From the NCBI RefSeq assembly GCF_013409205.1, contig NZ_JACCAE010000001.1, positions 2,976,001 to 3,040,000 on the forward strand: 64,000 nucleotides of DNA, written 5' to 3'. Positions 18,609-27,438 of the stretch are shown piece by piece. The DNA comes from Janibacter cremeus (GTDB lineage: Bacteria; Actinomycetota; Actinomycetes; Actinomycetales; Dermatophilaceae). Each line of letters starts with the position of its first letter. Positions within the stretch are counted from its first letter, which is position 1. The notes below the pieces were generated by a model, which was not told the DNA's origin, made no database searches, and saw nothing but the letters and a program-made list of their open reading frames with translations. The position numbers and the translations under genes were made by a program.

Positions 18609-19877
18609 GTGAGCAGCCAGAGCGACCGCGAGCGGTGGGTCTCCGAGGACCCGGTGCACAAGCGTGCCGACCGGGATGACTTCGCGCGTGACCGCGGGCG
18701 GCTGATCCACTCCGCCGCCCTGCGCCGGTTGTCGGCCAAGACCCAGGTGCTCGGTCCCGGTAGCGACGACTTCGTGCGCAACCGCCTCACGCACAGCCTC
18801 GAGGTGGCGCAGATCGGCCGCGAGTTCGGTGGGGTGCTCGGGTGCGCCGCGGACGTGGTGGAGGTCGCCTGCCTCGCGCACGACCTGGGGCATCCCCCCT
18901 TCGGCCACAACGGTGAGAGCGCGCTGAACTCCATCGCCGCCGACATCGGTGGCTTCGAGGGCAATGCGCAGACGCTGCGGATCCTCACTCGCCTGGAGCC
19001 CAAGCGCGTCCACGCGGACGGGCAACCGGCTGGTCTCAATCTCACCCGGGCCAGCCTCGACGCGGCGACGAAGTACCCATGGCGTCGGGGAGAGGGCCCG
19101 GCCCCGACCCCGAAGTTCGGCGTCTACGAGGACGACCTCCTGGTGTTCACGTGGATGCGCTCGGTCGGCCCGGGGACCGACAGCTTCGTGCGCTGCCTCG
19201 AGGCCGACGTCATGGACTGGTCCGACGACGTCGCCTACAGCGTCCACGACGTCGAGGACGCGATCGCCTCGGGCCGGCTCGACCTGCGGCAACTGCGCGA
19301 CGCGCACGACACCGACGCAGTGCTCGACGTCGCCGTGACCCACTTCGCCGCCGACCTCGGCCGCGACGCCGTGGGGGAGGGGCTGGAGCGGCTGCTCGCG
19401 ACCGGGGCGGTCCCGAAGACCTACGACGGCTCCCGGCAGGCGCTCGCCGGACTGAAGGACATGACCTCACGGGTGATCGGGCGCTTCGTGCACGCGGCCG
19501 AGACCGCGACCCGGTCGGTGCACGGGCCGGGGGATCTCGGCCGCTACGAGGCCCGTCTGGTCGTGCCCGACGACTCCTTGGCGGAGGTCGCGGTACTCAA
19601 GGCCGTCGCGGCGCACTTCGTCATGTTCTCCGGGGAGCGGGACGATGAGTACGCGTACCAGCGCGAGGTTGTTGCCGACCTCGCGAAGTGGTTCGCAGCG
19701 GATCCCGAGCAGCGGCTCGACCCCGACCTGCGTCATGATCTGGCGGGCGCGCAGAGCGAGGACGCCCGGCTGCGTGTGGTGGTCGACCAGGTGTCCTCGC
19801 TCACCGATGTCCGAGCCCTGGAGCTGCACCGGCGACTGGCTACTCCCGTGGACCGATCGGCACCACCGCCCGCTTGA
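18609..19877 (+). CDS. dgt: Deoxyguanosinetriphosphate triphosphohydrolase (dGTPase)
   Basis: A 422-residue HD-domain enzyme that hydrolyses dGTP (or other dNTPs) to nucleoside and triphosphate. Metal-binding residues are visible in NRLTHSLEVAQIGRE, CLAHDLGHPPFGHNGE and DVMDWSDDVAYSVHDVEDA, the H...HD...D signature. I chose GTG at 18609 (reading MSSQSDRERW) because family homology begins there; the longer frame upstream runs antisense through pyc. Its last 38 bp overlap the 3' end of the convergent satP gene. Actinobacteria often keep dgt next to dnaG; here an acetate module sits between them. Confidence 0.95.
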   Translation: MSSQSDRERWVSEDPVHKRADRDDFARDRGRLIHSAALRRLSAKTQVLGPGSDDFVRNRLTHSLEVAQIGREFGGVLGCAADVVEVACLAHDLGHPPFGHNGESALNSIAADIGGFEGNAQTLRILTRLEPKRVHADGQPAGLNLTRASLDAATKYPWRRGEGPAPTPKFGVYEDDLLVFTWMRSVGPGTDSFVRCLEADVMDWSDDVAYSVHDVEDAIASGRLDLRQLRDAHDTDAVLDVAVTHFAADLGRDAVGEGLERLLATGAVPKTYDGSRQALAGLKDMTSRVIGRFVHAAETATRSVHGPGDLGRYEARLVVPDDSLAEVAVLKAVAAHFVMFSGERDDEYAYQREVVADLAKWFAADPEQRLDPDLRHDLAGAQSEDARLRVVVDQVSSLTDVRALELHRRLATPVDRSAPPPA

Positions 19878-20472
19878 ATGTCGAGTTCGTGACGACGGCG
19901 AAGGATCCGTACCAGGCCGCCAGCGCGGTGAGGATGCCGACGTAGCCACCCGCTGTGGTGATGGCGTCCGCGGTGAAGAACTCACCGAGGGCAAGCAGGA
20001 TGTAGGTGATCGTCAGCAGCACGAAGACGGTCAGGACGGCGTTGTTGGTGTGCATCGCCGCCACCGTCATGTACAGCGTGAAGACTGCCCATGCCATCAG
20101 GTAGAGCCCCAGGCCCTGGTTGATGTCCGAGCCCGCGCCGCTGAGGTCGGTGTGGCCGGTCAGGTACCAGAACGACAACCAGAAGCCGCCGTAGGAGCTG
20201 AACGCGGTGGCTCCGAAGGTGTTTCCCCTGGCGAATTCCCACAGGCCGGCGCAGAGCTGGGCTATGCCGCCGTAGGCGAAGGCGAGGCCGAAGACGACCG
20301 GCTCGACAGTGCTGGGTACCCACCCGGCGTTGACCACGCTGAGCACGACGGTGGTCAGGGCGAACCCGGCGAGGCCCAGGGCGGCTGGATCGGCGATGAA
20401 GCTGCCCGGTGCCGGCTTCGGGATGGCTGCGGGTGCCGGCGCGTCGACGTGTGGATGTGTTGCTTGTGACAT
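19840..20472 (-). CDS. satP: Acetate uptake transporter (GPR1/FUN34/YaaH, SatP family)
   Basis: A 210-residue membrane protein with six transmembrane helices. The family motif near the first helix appears as ADPAALGLAGFALTT (related to NPAPLGL), and FAYGGIAQLCAGLWEFARGNTFGATAFSSYGGFWLS is the diagnostic GPR1/FUN34/YaaH block. It would take up acetate or other short acids. It lies 170 bp downstream of acs on the same strand, giving an uptake-activation pair. The 3' end overlaps the convergent dgt gene by 38 bp. An AAGGAG ribosome site precedes the ATG. Confidence 0.94.
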   Translation of the reverse strand: MSQATHPHVDAPAPAAIPKPAPGSFIADPAALGLAGFALTTVVLSVVNAGWVPSTVEPVVFGLAFAYGGIAQLCAGLWEFARGNTFGATAFSSYGGFWLSFWYLTGHTDLSGAGSDINQGLGLYLMAWAVFTLYMTVAAMHTNNAVLTVFVLLTITYILLALGEFFTADAITTAGGYVGILTALAAWYGSFAVVTNSTFKRAVVPIGPRE

Positions 20473-20642
20473 TTCGTCTCCTTTGGAGTGGTGCGCCGCG
20501 GATCTGCCCCGGCGCCACAGGATGTGGGCGCGGGCTCCACTCGGACTCGTTTGGGGAGACGTCTCGGCAATGTCGTCCGGGTGCGGCTCGTGACGATCTG
20601 TGGGATGACCACCTCCTTCCGGGAGTGCTCCCGGTGCGCGGG

Positions 20643-22592
20643 TCAGTTCTCGGAGCGCTGCTTGAGCTCGTCGACCACGGAGGGGTCGGCGAGAGTGGTG
20701 GTGTCGCCCAGCTCGCGGTTCTCCGCGACGTCCTTCAGCAGGCGCCGCATGATCTTGCCGGAGCGGGTCATCGGCAGCTCGTCGCTAAAGACGAGGTTCG
20801 CCGGCTTGGCGATCGGACCGATCTGGGTGCCGACGTGATCACGCAGCTCGGCGAGCTTCTCGGTGCTCCCCTCGGCGCCCTCCTTCAGCGTCACGTACGC
20901 CACGATCGCCTGGCCGGTGGTCGCGTCGTAGCGCGAGACGACGGCGGCCTGCGCGACGTCCGGGTGGTCGACGAGGGCGGACTCGATCTCGGTGGTCGAG
21001 AGCCGGTGTCCGGACACATTCATGACGTCGTCGATGCGGCCCATCAGCCAGAAGTCGCCGTCGGCGTCCACGCGGGCGCTGTCACCGGCCAGGTAGGCGT
21101 CGGGGAACTTGTCCCAGTACGTCTCCCGGAAGCGCTCGTCGTCGCCGTACAGCGTGCGGAACATCGACGGCCAGGGCGCCTTGACGACCATGTACCCGGC
21201 ACCTTCGCCGGGTGCGATCTCCTTGCCCTGCTCGTCATAGACCGCAGCCTCGACCCCCGGGAAGGGCCGGGTGGCCGACCCCGGCTTGAGGGTGGTCAGC
21301 CCCGGCAACGGGGAGACCATGATCATGCCGGTCTCGGTCTGCCACCACGTGTCGACGACCGGAGTCCTCCCCGCGCCGATGTGGTCGCGGTACCAGAGCC
21401 ATGCCTCGGGGTTGATCGGTTCACCGACCGAGCCGAGCACCTTCAGCGAGGACAGGTCGTGCTGCTCGGCGTGGTGGGCACCCCACTTCATGTGCGTGCG
21501 GATGGAGGTCGGTGCCGTGTAGAGCACGTTGACCCGGTAGCGCTCGATGATCTCCCACCAGCGGGCCTTGTCCGGGAAGTCGGGCGTGCCCTCGTAAATC
21601 ACGCTGGTGGTCGCGTTGGCGAGCGGACCGAAGACGATGTAGCTGTGGCCGGTGATCCAGCCGATGTCCGCCGCGCACCAGTAGACCGTGTCCGGCTTGA
21701 TGTCGAAGACGTAGTAGTGGGTCGTCGCGACGCCCACCAGGTAGCCGGCGGTGGAGTGCACGATCCCCTTGGGCCGTCCCGTGGTGCCGCTGGAGAACAT
21801 CAGGAAGAACATGTCCTCGGCGTCCATCGGCTCGCACGGGCACGACGCCGGGTCGTCGGACTGGGTGTCGACGACGTCGTGCCACCACAGGTCGCGCCCC
21901 TGCTTCATCGTCACGTCGCTGCCGGTGCGGCGCACCGTCACGCAGTGCTTGACGGTTGGCGCCATGTCCATCGCCTCGTCGGCGATGGGCTTGAGCGGGG
22001 AGGCCTTCCCGCGGCGGTTGCTCGCGTCCTGGGTGACCAGGTACTCACACTCCATCTCCACCATACGACTGCCCAGCGCCTGCGCGGAGAAACCACCGAA
22101 GACGAAGGTGAAGGGAGCCCCGAGGCGGGCCAGCGCCAGTAGCGTGACGGGCGACTCGGGGATCATGCCCATGTACACCGCGACCTTGGTGCCCTTGCCG
22201 ATGCCCAGGGACCTGAAGCCGTTGGCCGCCTTGACGACCCGGGACTGCAGGTCCGCATATGTGATGGTCAGTCGTTCGTCGGCCGGCTCGCCCTCCCAGT
22301 AGTAGGCGACCTTGTCGCCCAGACCGTTCTCCACGTGGCGGTCCACGCAGTTGTAGCAGGCATTGAGCCGGCCGCCGAGATACCACCGGGCGTGGGGACG
22401 GTCCCACTGCTTGAGTGCGTTGAAGTCGGTGAACCAGGTGATCCGTTCACGGGCCTCCTTCTCCCAGAACTCGTCAGGGTCCTGGTCGTAGAAGCCCGCT
22501 TGGGCATTCGCCTGGGCGGCGAACTCGGGATCCGGTGGATAGGTTCGCTCCTCTGCCATGAGGGCATCGATGTTCTGTGTGTTCTGCGCCAT
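20643..22592 (-). CDS. acs: Acetate-CoA ligase (acetyl-CoA synthetase)
   Basis: A 649-residue AMP-forming acyl-CoA synthetase that converts acetate, ATP and CoA to acetyl-CoA. The P-loop-like motif FSSGTTGRPKGIVH, the WWQTETG motif and the hinge GRIDDVMNVSGHRL are present. The C-terminal catalytic lysine is in PMTRSGKIMRR, the site that Pat-type acetyltransferases modify in this family. The N-terminal ACS domain starts FWEKEARERITW. The ATG at 22592 has a textbook AAGGAGG site 5 nt upstream. Downstream satP encodes an acetate transporter, so the two genes form an acetate-assimilation unit. Confidence 0.97.
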   Translation of the reverse strand: MAQNTQNIDALMAEERTYPPDPEFAAQANAQAGFYDQDPDEFWEKEARERITWFTDFNALKQWDRPHARWYLGGRLNACYNCVDRHVENGLGDKVAYYWEGEPADERLTITYADLQSRVVKAANGFRSLGIGKGTKVAVYMGMIPESPVTLLALARLGAPFTFVFGGFSAQALGSRMVEMECEYLVTQDASNRRGKASPLKPIADEAMDMAPTVKHCVTVRRTGSDVTMKQGRDLWWHDVVDTQSDDPASCPCEPMDAEDMFFLMFSSGTTGRPKGIVHSTAGYLVGVATTHYYVFDIKPDTVYWCAADIGWITGHSYIVFGPLANATTSVIYEGTPDFPDKARWWEIIERYRVNVLYTAPTSIRTHMKWGAHHAEQHDLSSLKVLGSVGEPINPEAWLWYRDHIGAGRTPVVDTWWQTETGMIMVSPLPGLTTLKPGSATRPFPGVEAAVYDEQGKEIAPGEGAGYMVVKAPWPSMFRTLYGDDERFRETYWDKFPDAYLAGDSARVDADGDFWLMGRIDDVMNVSGHRLSTTEIESALVDHPDVAQAAVVSRYDATTGQAIVAYVTLKEGAEGSTEKLAELRDHVGTQIGPIAKPANLVFSDELPMTRSGKIMRRLLKDVAENRELGDTTTLADPSVVDELKQRSEN

Positions 22593-22930
22593 TGCGTCCT
22601 CCTTGTGTCGTCAGGTCGATGAATCGACCGACCCTTGAGCAGGCGGCGTCGGCGCGCCAACAGGAGTGCGGCGTCGTTGAACTCTCGTGGGGTGGGGCGG
22701 CGGGTCGGTCGCCACGGACCGTGTCGTGGTCACTTTCCATTGCTCTCCTGAGGGCCCCGGCTCTCGGTGAGGGTCCTGTCTCCAAACCATCGACAGGTGC
22801 TTGTACCACACAACCGACGATATTCCTCCGGAGCCCGGCGCACCACCCCCTGGGCATGAGGGTGGGCGGAGCTCCACCGTGCGACCTAGACTGAGCGCCA
22901 CGCGTGGTCGATCAGGGAGTGAGGTGCCAG
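22593..22930. promoter_or_regulatory. 338-bp divergent intergenic region between acs and dnaG
   Basis: The longest gene-free stretch in the window, somewhat lower in GC than its surroundings. It must carry the acs promoter (minus) and probably a dnaG promoter (plus). I can place the acs Shine-Dalgarno (22598-22604) and the dnaG one (GAGG at 22921-22924) but cannot assign convincing -35/-10 pairs. An inverted TTGT/ACAA pair at 22801-22813 is a possible regulator site. No RNA structure or repeat is obvious. Confidence 0.5.
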
Positions 22931-24853
22931 GTGGCGGGCCGGATCCGAGCCGAGGACGTGCAGTCCGTCAAGGAGCGCTCCTCGATCACCGACATCGTCC
23001 GCGACCACGTCTCGCTGCGCCCCGCCGGTATCGGGTCGATGAAGGGCCTGTGTCCCTTCCACGACGAGAAGACGCCGAGTTTCACCGTGCGTGAGGCCGT
23101 CGGCGCCTACCACTGCTTCGGCTGCGGTGAGGGCGGTGACGTCATCTCCTTCGTGCAGAAGCTGGACCACTTGACCTTCGCGGAGTCCGTCGAGCGCCTC
23201 GCGGCCAAGCTGGGCATGGAGCTTCGCTACGAGGAAGGGGGCGGTCCTCGCGACGGGGTCGGGCTCGGCAAGCGCACCCGTCTGCTGGAGGCCCACCGTG
23301 CCGCGGCGGAGTTCTACCACGAGCGGCTGCTGGAGTCCCCGGAGGCACGGATCGGTCGGGACTTCCTGCGCGAGCGTGGTTTCCGCAGCCCCGAGGCGAA
23401 GCTCTTCGGCATCGGGTACGCACCCCGTGGCGGGGAGGAGCTCGCCCGTCACCTGCGCGACAAGGGATTCACCGCCGAGGAGCTGACGATCGGGGGCCTG
23501 TGCGGGAGCGGTTCGCGCGGCCTCTACGACCGCTTCCGCGGGCGACTGGTCTGGCCGATCCGCGACATCACCGGTGAGACGGTCGGCTTCGGCGCGCGGC
23601 GGCTCTACGACAACGACAGGATCGCGGCGAAGTACCTCAACACCACCGAGACGCCGATCTACAAGAAGTCCAGCGTCCTCTACGGCCTCGACCTGGCCAA
23701 GAAGTCGATCACCAAGGACCGGCAGGCCGTCATCGTCGAGGGGTACACCGACGTGATGGCCGCCCACCTGTCCGGTGTCGAGGGTGCGGTCGCCACGTGC
23801 GGCACCGCCTTCGGTGTCGACCACATCAAGGTGCTGCGCCGGATCATGCGCGACGAGGCAGATCTCGCCCCGGCCAAGGTCATCTTCACCTTCGACGGTG
23901 ATGCCGCCGGACAGAAGGCCGCGATGAAGGCCTATGCCGAGGACCAGCGCTGGGCCAGCCAGAGCTTCGTCGCTGTCGCCAAGGAGGGCATGGACCCCTG
24001 CGACCTGCGTCTGCGCGAGGGGGAGATCGCGGTACGCGAGCTCGTGGCCGACGCGGTGCCGATGTTCGAGTTCGCGGTGCGCACGACGCTGGCGCGCTTC
24101 GACCTGTCCACCGCCGAGGGCCGCGTGCGCGGTATGTCCGCGGTCGCGCCGATCATCAACAGCATCCGTGACTCCTCGCTGCGGCCGGAGTACGTGCGCA
24201 CGGTCGCCGGTTGGGTCGGTGTCGAGGTCGAGCAGATGCGAGACCAGGTGGCCCGCGCCGGCCGGATCAAGGCCAAGGAGGAGGCGAAGGGGGAGACCCG
24301 CGCCAATCCCGAGACACCGGAACCGACCTCGGCCGAGGCCGGCAGCGGGGTCCCGGCACCCGACCTGCGTGACCCGATCGTGCGTGCCGAGCGACAGCTG
24401 CTCCAGGCGATGCTCCAGCATCCCTCGTTGTTCACCTCGCAGGACCTCGACGGCGTCGAGCCGGAGGGTTTTGCCGCGCCCGCGCACCAGGCGGTCTTCG
24501 CCGCCGTGCGCACGGTCGGCCCGTTGCGGGAGGGTGAGACCCTGGGTGCCTGGCACATGCGCGTCGACGAGGAGACCCCGCTGGCGGTCGCCTCGCTCGT
24601 CGCCGAGCTGTCGGTCGCCCCCCTTCCCGTCCTGCACGACCAGTCGACCGGCCTGCCTCCGGCGAGCTACACCCGATCCCTGCTCGTGCGCGTTCGGGAG
24701 GTGGCGGTCGGCCGACGCATCTCGGACTCGATGTCGCGGATGCGACGCATGGCGGCGGACCCGGGCACCGACCAGCAGAGCCTGCGTGAGCTCTCGCTGT
24801 CCCTGCAATCACTGGAGCGCCAACGCGCCGCGCTGCGTGAGGAGATTCTCTGA
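22931..24853 (+). CDS. dnaG: DNA primase
   Basis: A 640-residue primase that makes RNA primers for replication. The N-terminal CHC2 zinc ribbon is complete (CPFHDEKTPSF and YHCFGCGEGGD). The DnaG catalytic core follows with RFRGRLVWPIRD, and the TOPRIM part has VIVEGYTDVMAAH and FTFDGDAAGQKAA. The C-terminal DnaB-interacting region is recognisable from length. I chose GTG 22931 (VAGRIRAEDVQ) because GAGG sits 6 nt upstream and similarity starts there; a GTG at 22904 would add nine unlikely residues. The next gene starts within its stop codon (TGATG). Confidence 0.96.
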   Translation: MAGRIRAEDVQSVKERSSITDIVRDHVSLRPAGIGSMKGLCPFHDEKTPSFTVREAVGAYHCFGCGEGGDVISFVQKLDHLTFAESVERLAAKLGMELRYEEGGGPRDGVGLGKRTRLLEAHRAAAEFYHERLLESPEARIGRDFLRERGFRSPEAKLFGIGYAPRGGEELARHLRDKGFTAEELTIGGLCGSGSRGLYDRFRGRLVWPIRDITGETVGFGARRLYDNDRIAAKYLNTTETPIYKKSSVLYGLDLAKKSITKDRQAVIVEGYTDVMAAHLSGVEGAVATCGTAFGVDHIKVLRRIMRDEADLAPAKVIFTFDGDAAGQKAAMKAYAEDQRWASQSFVAVAKEGMDPCDLRLREGEIAVRELVADAVPMFEFAVRTTLARFDLSTAEGRVRGMSAVAPIINSIRDSSLRPEYVRTVAGWVGVEVEQMRDQVARAGRIKAKEEAKGETRANPETPEPTSAEAGSGVPAPDLRDPIVRAERQLLQAMLQHPSLFTSQDLDGVEPEGFAAPAHQAVFAAVRTVGPLREGETLGAWHMRVDEETPLAVASLVAELSVAPLPVLHDQSTGLPPASYTRSLLVRVREVAVGRRISDSMSRMRRMAADPGTDQQSLRELSLSLQSLERQRAALREEIL

Positions 24854-25359
24854 TGGGTTGGCTGAAGGTCCTGAAGAACAAGGCGGTTGCCGTCCCCGCG
24901 GACGTCGAGCTCGAGTCGGGGGAGCGGGTGCTCGCCACGGCTTCCACCCGGGACGGGGCGCTGGTGATCACCTCACGTCGGCTCATCGCTCCCGGCGAGG
25001 ACGCAGCCCGGGGCAAGCCGTGGCATCTTGTCGACAGCGGTCGGTGGGACCCGGACGAGTCGGCCCTCGCGGTCTCGTGGGTCGACGGGAGCGCCGCGGG
25101 GCACTGGCACCTCACCGACCCGGGTGGTGTCCCCGATGCCTTCCACGAGCGGGTCAACGCCTCCGTGCTCCTCGTCGAGCACGTGCGCCTGGACCGGTCG
25201 CGGCGGGCCCGGGTGGTGCTGCGCAAGGACCTCACCAGCGACGCGGTGCTCGCCCAGACGATCGTCGCGCGTGGCTGCGACCCCGACGACGCGGAGCTCG
25301 TCGCGATGACCGAGCAGGTCGCTGCCCGACTGGCGGAGCAGGTCGGGCAGGAGCCGTGA
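24853..25359 (+). CDS. Conserved hypothetical protein downstream of dnaG
   Basis: A 168-residue soluble protein without signal peptide or membrane segment. It opens MGWLKVLKNKAVAVPADVE and has several short beta-like stretches (GERVLATASTRDGALVITSRRLI, HWHLTDPGG). The middle repeats of charged and hydrophobic residues look like a PH-like or beta-barrel fold, but I cannot assign a family. The ATG overlaps the dnaG stop (TGATG), so it is translationally coupled to primase. It is probably an actinobacterial dnaG-associated protein of unknown role. The tRNA-Asn gene follows. Confidence 0.75.
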   Translation: MGWLKVLKNKAVAVPADVELESGERVLATASTRDGALVITSRRLIAPGEDAARGKPWHLVDSGRWDPDESALAVSWVDGSAAGHWHLTDPGGVPDAFHERVNASVLLVEHVRLDRSRRARVVLRKDLTSDAVLAQTIVARGCDPDDAELVAMTEQVAARLAEQVGQEP

Positions 25360-25369
25360 GCCCTGGGTT

Positions 25370-25397
25370 TAGACACACGCCCTGTTCTTGCTATGGT
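25370..25397 (+). promoter_or_regulatory. Predicted tRNA-Asn promoter
   Basis: TAGACA at 25370-25375 and TATGGT at 25392-25397 are separated by 16 nt. Transcription would begin about 25404, 14 nt before the mature tRNA 5' end, which is a normal leader length. Predicted from sequence only. Confidence 0.5.
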
Positions 25398-25417
25398 GGC
25401 GCAGCGCCTCGGCGCGA

Positions 25418-25490
25418 TCCCCTGTAGCTCAATTGGCAGAGCATTCGGCTGTTAACCGGAGGGTTGCTGGTTCGAGTCCAGCCGGGGGAG
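25418..25490 (+). tRNA. tRNA-Asn (GTT)
   Basis: A 73-nt cloverleaf. Acceptor TCCCCTG pairs with CGGGGGA and the discriminator is G. The anticodon loop CTGTTAA gives anticodon GTT, the TTCGAGT T-loop is present, and CCA is encoded immediately after (25491-25493). It is preceded by a plausible promoter and followed by a strong inverted repeat. Confidence 0.97.
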
Positions 25491-25493
25491 CCA

Positions 25494-25544
25494 CACGACG
25501 AAGGGCCTCGATCCGCGCCATGCGGGCCGGGGCCCTTCGTCGTG
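25494..25544 (+). terminator. Terminator-like hairpin after tRNA-Asn
   Basis: Arms CACGACGAAGGGCC (25494-25507) and its perfect complement (25531-25544) form a 14-bp stem around a 23-nt loop that can itself fold (GCGCCATGCGGG). There is no U-run, as is common for actinobacterial terminators. The arms contain the GACGAAGGG motif that recurs in the window. Confidence 0.75.
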
Positions 25545-25605
25545 GGCGATCAGCAGGCAAGAGTGTCAGTTCACACTTTGGTCACCGATCCGTCATAATC
25601 GGGGG

Positions 25606-26679
25606 ATGCATCTCGTTCGCAAGTGGCCGTACACGGTTGCGGTGAGCGTGTCGGTCCTCGTCGGGATCGCTTCGATCATCGGCAGCCAAGTCCTGGGGAT
25701 CCCGTTGAAGGACCCCGAGGGCTTCCTCGGCCCTGCCTACGTACGTCTGCCGCTGCTGGGCCTGCTCCTCTCCGGGGTGGGTGTTCTCATTGCGGCCACG
25801 CGCAGACGCGGTTGGCGCCGCATCCCGCGCGGGGTGAGCGAGGTCATCAAGCACGAGTGGACCCTGCGCCGCACCCTCTACATCATGACGGGCCTGGTGA
25901 CGTTCTACGTCAGCTACGTGGCGTACCGGAACCTCAAGAACGTCCTGCCGCTCTATCGTGACGACACGCTCTACGACCGCGGGCTGCTGCAGACCGACCG
26001 GTGGTTCTTCGCGGGCCACGACCCCGCCACGGTGCTGCACGCAGTCCTGGGCACCGACATCACGGCGATGCTGCTGTCCTTCGTCTACCTGTCGTACATG
26101 CCACTCGTGCCGATCAGCCTCGGTGTCTTCCTTGTGCTCAGCCGCGATGTGCGGGTGGGCGCTTGGTACGCGACCACACTCTGCCTGAACTGGGTCTTCG
26201 GGGTCGTCAGCTACTACGTCATCCCCGCGGTCGGTCCGGTCTACTCCCGCCCGGACCTGTACGTTGATCTGCCCGGCACGGGAGTGAGCTCGCTGCAGCA
26301 GGCGCTGCTGGACAACCGGCTGGAGTTCCTGACGAGTCCGCTCACCAGCGACGCCATCCACGGTGTCGCAGCCTTCGCCTCGCTCCACGTGTCCGTGACC
26401 TTTGCCGCTGCCCTGTTCCTGCAGCGCACCACCCGCAACTCCATCGCGCGCACGGCCGCCTGGACCTTCTTCGCCCTGACTTCCGTGGCGACGCTCTACT
26501 TCGGTTGGCACTACGTCCTGGACAACGTCGCGGGCATGCTCATCGGCTGGGGCTCGCTGGTCATCGGCGCGTGGGCCACCGGGTGCACCAAGGAGCACCT
26601 GAGGAAGATGCGTGAGGAGCCCGAACTCGACCTCCCGCAGGAGAAAGAGCTCGCCTCGATGACCGGCCGAGCCGTCTGA
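25606..26679 (+). CDS. PAP2-superfamily membrane protein (AUR1/inositolphosphotransferase-like)
   Basis: A 357-residue polytopic membrane protein with about six or seven helices. The catalytic PAP2 pieces are GVAAFASLHVS (motif with the first His) and YFGWHYVLDNVAG (the His...Asp motif), with IPAVGPVYSR before them. This arrangement is that of the PAP2_3/AUR1-like branch, which transfers or removes lipid-linked phosphates. The substrate is unknown; polyprenyl phosphate recycling or lipid headgroup transfer is plausible. It is the first of four same-strand genes between two tRNA genes. Confidence 0.88.
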   Translation: MHLVRKWPYTVAVSVSVLVGIASIIGSQVLGIPLKDPEGFLGPAYVRLPLLGLLLSGVGVLIAATRRRGWRRIPRGVSEVIKHEWTLRRTLYIMTGLVTFYVSYVAYRNLKNVLPLYRDDTLYDRGLLQTDRWFFAGHDPATVLHAVLGTDITAMLLSFVYLSYMPLVPISLGVFLVLSRDVRVGAWYATTLCLNWVFGVVSYYVIPAVGPVYSRPDLYVDLPGTGVSSLQQALLDNRLEFLTSPLTSDAIHGVAAFASLHVSVTFAAALFLQRTTRNSIARTAAWTFFALTSVATLYFGWHYVLDNVAGMLIGWGSLVIGAWATGCTKEHLRKMREEPELDLPQEKELASMTGRAV

Positions 26680-26856
26680 ACCGGATGCCCGACCCTCACT
26701 GCCGACCGGCGTGACGCCATCACGGCATGAGGCGTCCCCCACACAACGCCGCACCCTTCATCTATGCTGAATGTTTGCTGAAGATCGTGCTTCGTCTCCG
26801 GCGCTGCTCCCGCATCGTCACAGGGATGACGCAGCCACGGAGAACAGGACGCCACG

Positions 26857-27402
26857 ATGAAGATTCACAGGACCGTCAAGAGTGTCGCCAGCGTCGCGCT
26901 GGCCGCCACGCTCGTGACAGGCTGCTCGGCGATTGCCGACAAGGCCGGGGAGAAGGTCGCCGAGAAGGGGATGGAGGCCGCCGGTGGTGGTGACGTCGAC
27001 ATCGACAGCGACGGCGACGGCAAGGTCAGCATCGAGTCCGACGAGGGCTCGCTGGAGATCGGTGGCAGTGAGCTCCCCGATGACTTCCCCGAGGAAGTGC
27101 CGTTGCCGGACGACTTCACACTCGAGGCGTCCATGTCGATGGGCACTGCTGATGACCAGTCGTTCACCGTGCACTTCACCAGCGAGGACGCTGACGTCAA
27201 GCAGACCCATGACGACCTGAAGTCCCGCGCCGAGGCCGCTGGCTTCGAGATCCTGTCGACGAACTCGATGGGCGGGGACGACTTCGAGATGCGCTCCTTC
27301 ACCATGGGCAGCGACGACTGGAATGCCAACGTCGCGGTGAGTTCCGATTCGGACGCGACCACGGTCAACTACACCGTCATGACGCCCGATGAGGACCAGT
27401 GA
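26857..27402 (+). CDS. Secreted lipoprotein, acidic
   Basis: A 181-residue predicted lipoprotein. The signal peptide is basic then hydrophobic (MKIHRTVKSVASVALAATL) with lipobox LVTGC, giving a lipidated Cys near residue 23. A short helical spacer (DKAGEKVAEKGMEAAGGG) is followed by a strongly acidic D/E/S/G-rich stretch and a compact C-terminal domain with alternating beta-like segments. No family is recognised. It sits between a PAP2-like gene and an M15-fold gene, so an envelope role is likely. Confidence 0.8.
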   Translation: MKIHRTVKSVASVALAATLVTGCSAIADKAGEKVAEKGMEAAGGGDVDIDSDGDGKVSIESDEGSLEIGGSELPDDFPEEVPLPDDFTLEASMSMGTADDQSFTVHFTSEDADVKQTHDDLKSRAEAAGFEILSTNSMGGDDFEMRSFTMGSDDWNANVAVSSDSDATTVNYTVMTPDEDQ

Positions 27403-27438
27403 TCTGATCGGGTCCGGCCGTCCCGGTGGTCCGCGACG

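Noticed and set aside
17061..19877. A 938-residue plus-strand open frame ending in dGTPase
   Set aside because: The first 516 codons lie antisense to pyc and have no family similarity; true coding begins at GTG 18609.
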